The notes beneath the pieces are model-generated. The model was not told the origin of the DNA. It was given only the letters and a program-made list of their open reading frames with translations, and did not search any database. DNA of 5,391 bases from Bacteroidota bacterium (GTDB lineage: Bacteria; Bacteroidota; Bacteroidia; B-17B0; B-17BO): NCBI GenBank assembly GCA_947462425.1, contig CANHPI010000211.1, forward strand, positions 1 through 5,391, written 5' to 3'. A program made the translations under genes and the position numbers. Of this stretch, positions 1 through 4,800 are shown one piece after another; positions within the stretch are counted from its first letter, which is position 1, and every line of letters begins with the position of its first letter.

Positions 1-480
1 AATAAGTTGTCATTAATTGCATTAGGAGTTATTAAGTTGGATAAGTTTGATGAACACTCTGATAGATTAAAGAAAATATTTGAGCGTGTTGTTGGATTAA
101 TTGAAGAATATAAACCAGATGAATTAGCCATTGAAGCCCCGTTTTTTGGAAAAAATGTTCAATCGATGTTGAAATTAGGAAGAGCACAAGGTGTTGCCAT
201 TGCAGCTGCTTTATCAAAAAGTATTCCTATGACGGAGTATTCTCCAAAAAAAATAAAAATGTCCGTAACCGGAAACGGAAATGCTTCTAAACAACAAGTG
301 GCGGCCATGTTAGAAAGTTTATTGAATTTTAAGAATAATGACAAATATCTTGACGCTACCGATGCATTAGGCGCAGCAGTTTGTCACTACTTTCAAAACA
401 GAACAACAACTTCTGGAATTAAAAAATCATATACCGGATGGGATGCTTTTATTAAAGATAATCCAAAACGAAAAGCCTAA
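1..480 (+). CDS. ruvC: Crossover junction endodeoxyribonuclease RuvC (5'-truncated by window edge)
   Basis: RuvC is the nuclease that resolves Holliday junctions made during recombination and fork repair, acting with the RuvAB branch-migration motor. The reading frame is open from base 1, so the gene starts upstream. The TTG at 7 is almost certainly an internal Leu codon, not a start. 159 residues are visible and roughly 25 N-terminal residues, including the first catalytic Asp of the IDPGT motif, are missing. Visible motifs are [20 protein letters not shown], whose catalytic Glu codon is at 133-135, and [12 protein letters not shown], whose two catalytic Asp codons are at 352-354 and 361-363. 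Three of the four acidic residues of the RNase H-like active site are therefore present. The tail ending SYTGWDAF is one I associate with Bacteroidota RuvC. cdd follows after 54 bp with its own possible promoter, so the two need not form an operon. Confidence 0.95.
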   Translation, partial: NKLSLIALGVIKLDKFDEHSDRLKKIFERVVGLIEEYKPDELAIEAPFFGKNVQSMLKLGRAQGVAIAAALSKSIPMTEYSPKKIKMSVTGNGNASKQQVAAMLESLLNFKNNDKYLDATDALGAAVCHYFQNRTTTSGIKKSYTGWDAFIKDNPKRKA

Positions 481-508
481 AATTAAAGGGTATTTCAAAA
501 AAATATAG

Positions 509-516
509 TATCTTTC
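509..516 (+). promoter_or_regulatory. Possible Bacteroidota -7 promoter box for cdd
   Basis: TATCTTTC matches 7 of 8 positions of the Bacteroidota sigma-A -7 consensus TAnnTTTG. It ends 18 bp before the cdd start, which would give a very short leader. No good -33 TTG element lies at the expected distance, so the call is tentative. Confidence 0.3.
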
Positions 517-534
517 TCTTCAAAAAATGCAATT

Positions 535-1032
535 ATGGCAAAATCAAAATTTTCTAAATTAACTATAGTTACAGAACTAGAAGTTTATAAATCTATTAAG
601 GATTTAATTTTAAAAGATGCCGAATTGCTAGTTGCTGCTAAAAAAATGGTAAAAACAGCTTACGCACCATATTCGGAATTTCATGTTGGCGCGGCTGTTT
701 TATTAGAAAATGGAGAGATTATTGCTGGCAATAATCAGGAAAATGCAGCTTATCCCAGCGGACTATGTGCAGAAAGAGTAGCACTATTTTATGCCGGCTC
801 TCAGTATCCAACTATTGCTATTAAAACCATTGCTATTTCTGTAAAATCTAAAAATGTTATTATAAGTGAGCCGCTATCTCCATGTGGTGGTTGTCGTCAG
901 GTAATTGCTGAATACGAAAATAAATTTAAAAAACCTATCAGAATCATTATGTCAGGCGAAAAAGGCCAAATTTATATAGCAAATAGCATCGAAAGTTTGC
1001 TTCCTTTAATGTTTAGTAAAAAGTATCTATAA
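535..1032 (+). CDS. cdd: Cytidine deaminase
   Basis: This cytosolic, zinc-dependent pyrimidine salvage enzyme hydrolyses cytidine and deoxycytidine to uridine and deoxyuridine plus ammonia. The 165-residue product has the full small (homotetrameric) CDA signature. It comprises AYAPYSEFHVGAA at 42-54, the substrate-binding NxE motif in NNQENAAY (N67, E69), the CAE motif with zinc ligand C78 and proton-shuttling E80, and PCGGC with zinc ligands C117 and C120. Three cysteine ligands fit the tetrameric class, not the dimeric E. coli class. An N-terminal extension of about 30 residues precedes the conserved core. I recall this in flavobacterial homologues, and it supports the ATG at 535. There is no clear Shine-Dalgarno sequence, which is usual in this phylum. 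It lies between ruvC and pdhA. I recall cdd beside pdhA in other Flavobacteriia, so the order may be conserved, though no shared pathway is obvious. Confidence 0.96.
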   Translation: MAKSKFSKLTIVTELEVYKSIKDLILKDAELLVAAKKMVKTAYAPYSEFHVGAAVLLENGEIIAGNNQENAAYPSGLCAERVALFYAGSQYPTIAIKTIAISVKSKNVIISEPLSPCGGCRQVIAEYENKFKKPIRIIMSGEKGQIYIANSIESLLPLMFSKKYL

Positions 1033-1034
1033 AT

Positions 1035-1060
1035 GGGCTTTAGTAAAGGCTTTTCTATTT
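1035..1060 (+). terminator. Weak candidate terminator after cdd
   Basis: Shortly after the cdd stop, CTTT (1038-1041) and AAAG (1045-1048) can pair around a 3-nt loop. Pairing can extend by one G-C pair past a G/G mismatch. TTTTCTATTT follows. The stem is short and imperfect, so termination would be partial at best. Its position between cdd and the pdhA promoter box is right for a terminator. Confidence 0.3.
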
Positions 1061-1072
1061 AACAAATTCTCT

Positions 1073-1080
1073 TATTTTTG
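1073..1080 (+). promoter_or_regulatory. Candidate Bacteroidota promoter (-7 box) for pdhA-pdhC
   Basis: TATTTTTG is a perfect match to the Bacteroidota -7 consensus TAnnTTTG and ends 23 bp before the pdhA start. The -33 region about 19 bp upstream holds only TTTT (1051-1054) in place of TTTG. It follows the weak cdd terminator, so pdhA probably begins its own transcription unit. No operator-like palindrome is visible here. Confidence 0.5.
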
Positions 1081-1103
1081 TATCGTATTAAATCTAAATT
1101 TCT

Positions 1104-2114
1104 ATGGCTAAAACAGCTGAAAAAAAGAATAAGTTTTCAAAAGAACAATACCTAAAATGGTACGAGTCGATGTTATTGATGCGTAAGTTTGAAGAGAAAA
1201 CAGGACAGGTATATGTGCAACAAAAAATAAAAGGATTTTGCCATTTATACATAGGTCAGGAAGCTATTGTAGCAGGTACAGTAAGTGCTACAAAAAAAGA
1301 AGATAAACATATAACTGCTTATCGCTGCCACGCCCATGGTATTGGTTTAGGTATGCATCCAAAATATATTATGGCTGAAATGTATGCTAAAATTACCGGT
1401 TGTTGTAAAGGCAAAGGTGGTTCAATGCATATTTTTAGTAAGGAACATAACTTTGTTGGTGGTCATGGTATCGTTGGCGGACAAATTCCCTTAGGTGCAG
1501 GTATTGCTTTTGCTGATAAATTTATGGGCAACGATAATGTGTGCGTGTGTTCAATGGGTGATGGAGCTGTTCGTCAGGGTGCTTTGCACGAGGCCTTTAA
1601 TATGGCTATGACATGGAAACTACCTGTTATTTTTATTGTTGAAAATAATATGTATGCTATGGGAACTTCTGTAGAACGTACCAGTAATGTACATGATTTA
1701 TGGAAATTAGGATTAGCGTATGATATGCCTTCTAAGCCTGTTGATGGTTTAACGGTTGAGTCAGTTCATGAGGCAATGGAAGAAGCCGTTGCTCGCGCAC
1801 GCCGTGGTGACGGACCAACATTTTTAGAAATGAAAACCTATCGTTACAAAGGGCATTCCATGAGTGATGCTCAAACCTATAGAACGAAAGATGAAGTAAA
1901 AGAATATCAAACTCAAGATCCTATTCAAAAAGTATTAGAAACTTTAATAGCTAATAAATGGATTGATGATGCAGGAATTGAAGCAGCAGAAGCAAGGGTG
2001 AAAGCGTTAGTTGACGAATCAGTTCAGTTTGCGGAAGAAAGCCCATATCCTGAGCCTGAAGAGTTGTACAAAGATGTATATGCAGAGCCGAATTATCCAT
2101 ATATCTCAGAATAG
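1104..2114 (+). CDS. pdhA: Pyruvate dehydrogenase E1 component, alpha subunit
   Basis: This is the thiamine-diphosphate subunit of the alpha2beta2-type E1. It decarboxylates pyruvate and, with E1-beta, transfers the acetyl group to the lipoyl arm of E2. The 336 residues are full length for the family. FCHLYIGQEAIVAG (45-58) is the conserved N-terminal block. The ThDP/Mg-binding motif starts with GDG at 152-154 and ends with NN at 181-182, followed by MYAMGT. YRYKGHSMSD (246-255) matches the loop that is phosphorylated in mitochondrial E1-alpha, with S252 at the Ser293 position and T258 at the Ser300 position. Conservation alone does not imply phosphorylation here. The KGHSMSD loop and strong match to PDH favour pyruvate over branched-chain 2-oxo acid substrates, though this rests on motif reading. 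The partner pdhB is not adjacent: the next gene, 72 bp on, encodes E2. The start has an A/T-rich leader and no Shine-Dalgarno. Confidence 0.96.
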   Translation: MAKTAEKKNKFSKEQYLKWYESMLLMRKFEEKTGQVYVQQKIKGFCHLYIGQEAIVAGTVSATKKEDKHITAYRCHAHGIGLGMHPKYIMAEMYAKITGCCKGKGGSMHIFSKEHNFVGGHGIVGGQIPLGAGIAFADKFMGNDNVCVCSMGDGAVRQGALHEAFNMAMTWKLPVIFIVENNMYAMGTSVERTSNVHDLWKLGLAYDMPSKPVDGLTVESVHEAMEEAVARARRGDGPTFLEMKTYRYKGHSMSDAQTYRTKDEVKEYQTQDPIQKVLETLIANKWIDDAGIEAAEARVKALVDESVQFAEESPYPEPEELYKDVYAEPNYPYISE

Positions 2115-2142
2115 TTTTAAGTCGAAAAATTAAGTACTCAAT

Positions 2143-2166
2143 TGATAAATAATTTAAAATTTATCA
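2143..2166. repeat. AT-rich inverted repeat in the pdhA-pdhC gap
   Basis: TGATAAAT (2143-2150) and ATTTATCA (2159-2166) are perfect 8-bp arms around the 8-nt loop AATTTAAA. It lies in the 72-bp gap, 20 bp before the pdhC start. It could be a weak mRNA hairpin tuning E2 relative to E1-alpha, or an operator. It lacks GC pairs and a terminator T-tract. Chance in AT-rich DNA is a real alternative. Confidence 0.35.
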
Positions 2167-2186
2167 TTTAAAAAATTAAATATACG

Positions 2187-3833
2187 ATGGCTGAAATAGT
2201 TAGAATGCCCAAATTAAGCGATACCATGACAGAAGGCGTGGTAGCAAAGTGGCACAAAAAAGTTGGAGATAAAATTAAAAGTGGAGATTTATTAGCGGAT
2301 ATTGAAACTGATAAGGCCACTATGGAATTTGAATCTTTTCAAGATGGTGTGTTATTACACATTGGTATTCCTGAAAAACAATCCGTTCCAGTTGATTCAG
2401 TAATTGCTATTTTAGGTAAAGAAGGTGAAGATATTTCTGCTTTATTAAATCAATCTACGGCTGTCACTTCGAGTACTTCGACTTCGCTCAGCACAAGCTC
2501 CACAGAGAAGCAAGAAACACCTGCTCCAACAACCAATAAATCATCACAAGTAACTGCAATTCCCGCAGGCGTTGAAGTTGTTCGTATGCCTAAATTAAGT
2601 GATACAATGACCGATGGTGTGATTGAAAAATGGCACAAAAAAGTGGGTGATAAAGTAAAGAGTGGAGAATTATTAGCAGATATTGCCACAGATAAAGCAA
2701 CCATGGAGTTTGAATCTTTCCAAGATGGTGTGTTAATTCATATTGGTGTTCAAGAAAAACAATCTATCCCGGTAGATAGTATTATTGCAATTTTAGGAAA
2801 AGGAGGTGAAGATGTGAACGCTATTTTAGCATCTATTTCTTCAGCAACTTCGAAAGGCTCAGTTGCCGCAGTTACTGACAAAACTAATGTCACTTCGAGC
2901 GAAGTCGAGAAGTCTAAAACGCCTGCAGTATCAAGCAACTCTCTTCAAACAACGAATAACTCTTCTGATGGAAGAGTTAAAGCATCCCCATTAGCAAAAG
3001 CTTTAGCAAAAGAAAAAGGCATTGATATTTCAAAGGTAAATGGTTCGGGAGATAATGGTCGAGTGACTAAATCAGATATCGAAAACTATAAACCACAACA
3101 AACAAGTACTAGCGGCAGTTCAAAAACCGTTAGTTCATTTATTCCAGGTACTGAAGGCTTTAATGATGAGCCAACATCGCAAATGCGTAAAGTAATTGCA
3201 AAGCGTTTATTAGAAAGTACAAATGGCGCACCTCATTTCTATTTAACTATTGAAGTAGACATGGAAAATGCGATGCAATCACGTAGCGCCATTAATGCAA
3301 TCCCTGATACAAAAGTTTCTTTTAATGACTTAGTAATTAAAGCTTGTGCGGCCGCATTGCGCAAGCATCCAAAAGTAAATTCAAGTTGGATGGGCGATAA
3401 AATTCGTTACTATTCTCATGTAAATATTGGTGTTGCTGTAGCTGTAGAAGATGGTTTATTAGTTCCAGTAGTTCGTTTTGCAGATCAAAAATCATTATCA
3501 CAAATTAGTGCTGAGGTTAAAGATTTAGGTAAACGTGCAAAAGATAAAAAATTACAACCATCTGACTGGGAAGGAAATACTTTTACCGTTTCTAATTTAG
3601 GAATGTTTGGCATTGATGAATTTACATCCATTATCAATTCACCGGAATCTTGTATTTTATCAGTTGGTGCCATTCGTCAAGTGCCGGTAGTTAAAAATAA
3701 TCAAGTAGTACCAGGTAACGTAATGAAAGTTACTCTAGCTTGCGATCACAGAACAGTTGATGGCGCAACCGGAGCAGCATTTTTACAAACATTAAGAACT
3801 TATTTAGAAAATCCGGTAACGATACTTGCTTAG
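2187..3833 (+). CDS. pdhC: Pyruvate dehydrogenase E2 (dihydrolipoamide acetyltransferase), two lipoyl domains
   Basis: This is the structural core of the pyruvate dehydrogenase complex and transfers the acetyl group from lipoyl-lysine to CoA. Domain order in the 548 residues is: lipoyl domain 1 (about 1-87, lipoylated K43 in TDKA), Ser/Thr/Pro-rich linker (88-127), lipoyl domain 2 (about 128-214, K170 in TDKA), Ser/Thr-rich linker (215-262), E1/E3-binding domain (about 264-301, VKASPLAKALAKEKGIDIS), short linker, then the catalytic domain (about 325-548). The latter contains the CoA-acyltransferase active-site motif HRTVDG with H521 and D525, followed by the typical C-terminus ENPVTILA. The two lipoyl domains are nearly the same sequence. 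Both lipoyl linkers contain repeat-like DNA that is GC-richer than the rest of the gene. It probably belongs to one operon with pdhA. The MAEIVRMPKLSDTM N-terminus supports the ATG at 2187. A branched-chain or 2-oxoglutarate E2 is less likely, given adjacent pdhA and two lipoyl domains. Confidence 0.96.
   Translation: MAEIVRMPKLSDTMTEGVVAKWHKKVGDKIKSGDLLADIETDKATMEFESFQDGVLLHIGIPEKQSVPVDSVIAILGKEGEDISALLNQSTAVTSSTSTSLSTSSTEKQETPAPTTNKSSQVTAIPAGVEVVRMPKLSDTMTDGVIEKWHKKVGDKVKSGELLADIATDKATMEFESFQDGVLIHIGVQEKQSIPVDSIIAILGKGGEDVNAILASISSATSKGSVAAVTDKTNVTSSEVEKSKTPAVSSNSLQTTNNSSDGRVKASPLAKALAKEKGIDISKVNGSGDNGRVTKSDIENYKPQQTSTSGSSKTVSSFIPGTEGFNDEPTSQMRKVIAKRLLESTNGAPHFYLTIEVDMENAMQSRSAINAIPDTKVSFNDLVIKACAAALRKHPKVNSSWMGDKIRYYSHVNIGVAVAVEDGLLVPVVRFADQKSLSQISAEVKDLGKRAKDKKLQPSDWEGNTFTVSNLGMFGIDEFTSIINSPESCILSVGAIRQVPVVKNNQVVPGNVMKVTLACDHRTVDGATGAAFLQTLRTYLENPVTILA
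2462..2500. repeat. Repeat-like insert in pdhC linker 1
   Basis: This stretch starts TGTCACTTCGAG and carries ACTTCG at 2466, 2475 and 2481, then CGCTCAGCACAAGC. It stands out as GC-richer and CpG-richer than the surrounding AT-rich gene. It resembles, from memory, interspersed TCGA/GCTCAG-type repeats found between genes in Bacteroidota. In frame it encodes a Ser/Thr run (about residues 93-105), which a flexible linker tolerates. It shares its first 12 bases and reading frame with the element in linker 2. Confidence 0.5.
2888..2914. repeat. Palindromic repeat-like insert in pdhC linker 2
   Basis: The stretch begins with GTCACTTCGAG after a shared T at 2890-1 context and holds a perfect inverted repeat: ACTTCG (2892-2897), AG, CGAAGT (2900-2905), then CGAGAAGTC. 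In frame it encodes VTSSEVEKS (residues 235-243) in the linker between lipoyl domain 2 and the binding domain. Base 2888 to 2899 reads TGTCACTTCGAG, the same 12-mer that opens the linker 1 element, and in the same codon phase. It looks like a small interspersed palindromic repeat absorbed into coding sequence, which is an inference. Confidence 0.5.
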
Positions 3834-3837
3834 TAAT

Positions 3838-3854
3838 TGATTTTAAATAAATCA
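3838..3854. repeat. Short inverted repeat just after pdhC
   Basis: TGATTT (3838-3843) and AAATCA (3849-3854) form perfect 6-bp arms around TAAAT, starting 4 bp after the pdhC stop and ending 4 bp before the small ORF start. No T-tract follows, so it is a poor terminator. It might protect the transcript end or mask the small ORF's start, or be chance. Confidence 0.25.
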
Positions 3855-3858
3855 GCAC

Positions 3859-4029
3859 ATGGGTTCATTTAAAGTGAAAAGAAAATTATCTATTTTAGGA
3901 GATCAAATGTATCATGATGCATTTATCAATTTAATTAAAAGGTCCGAAAAAGGACCTTTTAATACTTTGGATGATATTCAAGCTAAAGTGATTTTATGGC
4001 AACAATCATTCAAAATAAAAACTAAATGA
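3859..4029 (+). CDS. Small hypothetical protein (56 aa) overlapping the lipoprotein gene
   Basis: This is an unrecognised small ORF running MGSFKVKRKLSILGDQ through KVILWQQSFKIKTK to TGA. The protein is basic and likely helical, with no signal peptide, membrane segment or cysteine. It starts 25 bp after pdhC, and its TGA shares the ATGA at 4026-4029 with the lipoprotein start, a 4-nt overlap typical of translationally coupled genes. A second in-frame ATG at 3907 (residue 17) follows AGGAG at 3897-3901 and would give 40 residues. That is an unusually good ribosome site for this phylum. Against a real gene, a perfect terminator-like hairpin lies inside it (residues about 26-35), so the stretch could instead be a pdhC 3' region plus lipoprotein leader that happens to be open. 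A chance ORF of this length in such AT-rich DNA is unlikely but not excluded. No function can be proposed. Confidence 0.5.
   Translation: MGSFKVKRKLSILGDQMYHDAFINLIKRSEKGPFNTLDDIQAKVILWQQSFKIKTK
3934..3963 (+). terminator. Perfect 12-bp hairpin, likely terminator of the pdhA-pdhC unit
   Basis: ATTAAAAGGTCC (3934-3945) and GGACCTTTTAAT (3952-3963) are exact reverse complements around a GAAAAA loop. The stem has a GC-rich top (GGTCC/GGACC) and its 3' arm runs into TTTTAAT. This is the layout of an intrinsic terminator, and its symmetry (A-tract before, T-tract after) would let it work in both directions. It begins 100 bp after the pdhC stop. It lies within the small ORF, which makes either the ORF or the terminator role questionable. 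The T-tract is only four long. Confidence 0.6.
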
Positions 4030-4787
4030 AATTTTTTTCTTTGTTTAGTATTACTATTTTATTACAAAGTTCATGTGTTCAAACACGCACACTTACTTTG
4101 GATAATCAAAAATTGAATGAATTTAATAGGGCGGATTATATCGGAACATTTTCTGCTATTTATTATATTGATATAAAGAAAAATTTAAATATTGACCCAG
4201 TTCAAACATTGCAATCCATTTATAAAAACGATTCTATTGTTAGAAAAAGAGTAAAATTCATGAGTTTTACCAATCAGAGTTTAGACACTGCTGTTTCAAC
4301 TAAAATCAATAAGGAACTACTATCTGTGCTGAATTATGTGAAAAAAGAAGGTAAAGTGAAAAATTATAAGTCTTCTGAGGTTTTTGATGAAATAGGAAGC
4401 CATACAAAATCAAATTATAATATTTATTTCATATCAACAGGGTTTACAAAAGATACTATTTTAGCTAAAAAAGAAGCGAACCTAAAAGCGTTAAATGTGT
4501 CATTAACTGCATTGGCGGGATTTGCGTTTGGATTAACAGGAGTGATTGTTTACAATTCTATAGCAAATACATTTAGCGTAAGTTACCCTATAAACATGAA
4601 TTTTCTTTATTATAAGGATGCTTATGAAGGAAAACATGGGTTAAGAGGTTTTGTAGTTGTGTATGATAAAAAAAACAAAAACGTATGTTATGTGAGAGAA
4701 CAATTTTTTAGTTCTTCAAAAAATCCCTTAGATTTAAAGGCACTAAAAAAACAAATTAAAAACGCATTTAAAGAAATTTATATATAA
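4026..4787 (+). CDS. Predicted lipoprotein of unknown function (253 aa)
   Basis: I do not recognise this family. The N-terminus MKFFSLFSITILLQSSC has a short basic start, a hydrophobic stretch and a cysteine at 17, which fits a type II (lipoprotein) signal. The -3 residue is Gln, not the usual Leu/Val, so the lipobox is non-standard. After cleavage the protein would sit on the periplasmic side, anchored by lipid. A second hydrophobic, Gly/Ala-rich stretch lies at about 157-180 (LTALAGFAFGLTGVIVY) and could be a membrane segment or amyloid/hairpin-like buried helix. The rest is Lys/Asn/Tyr/Ser-rich, with a C-terminal segment (about 205-250) alternating beta-like stretches and a basic helix. 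The next in-frame Met is residue 79, so the ATG at 4026 is the only sensible start. It overlaps the small ORF by 4 nt and is followed 13 bp later by a crotonase gene, suggesting co-transcription. Function unknown. Confidence 0.75.
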   Translation: MKFFSLFSITILLQSSCVQTRTLTLDNQKLNEFNRADYIGTFSAIYYIDIKKNLNIDPVQTLQSIYKNDSIVRKRVKFMSFTNQSLDTAVSTKINKELLSVLNYVKKEGKVKNYKSSEVFDEIGSHTKSNYNIYFISTGFTKDTILAKKEANLKALNVSLTALAGFAFGLTGVIVYNSIANTFSVSYPINMNFLYYKDAYEGKHGLRGFVVVYDKKNKNVCYVREQFFSSSKNPLDLKALKKQIKNAFKEIYI

Positions 4788-4800
4788 AACATCAATTAAC

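Noticed and set aside
7..9. TTG at 7 as the ruvC start codon
   Set aside because: The frame is open from base 1, and a start here would lack the first catalytic Asp region of RuvC. The gene is simply cut by the window edge.
32..344. Two open frames of 61 codons on the minus strand across ruvC
   Set aside because: Both are antisense to well-conserved RuvC coding sequence and have no family features.
1104..2114. Branched-chain 2-oxo acid dehydrogenase E1-alpha
   Set aside because: The YRYKGHSMSD loop, overall length and the adjacent two-lipoyl E2 ending in HRTVDG...ENPVTILA fit pyruvate dehydrogenase better.
2450..2704. 84-codon open frame on the minus strand
   Set aside because: It lies antisense to the E2 linker and second lipoyl domain, has no recognisable motif, and is explained by the codon bias of the real gene on the + strand.
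2462..2914. CRISPR-like or phase-variable repeat array in pdhC
   Set aside because: Only two related stretches exist, about 426 bp apart, without regular spacing or a homopolymer tract. They are better explained as interspersed repeat-like inserts.
3963..3969. TACTTTG as a -7 promoter box for the lipoprotein gene
   Set aside because: It is one base short of TAnnTTTG spacing, overlaps the hairpin arm and has no -33 element. It remains possible but cannot be supported.
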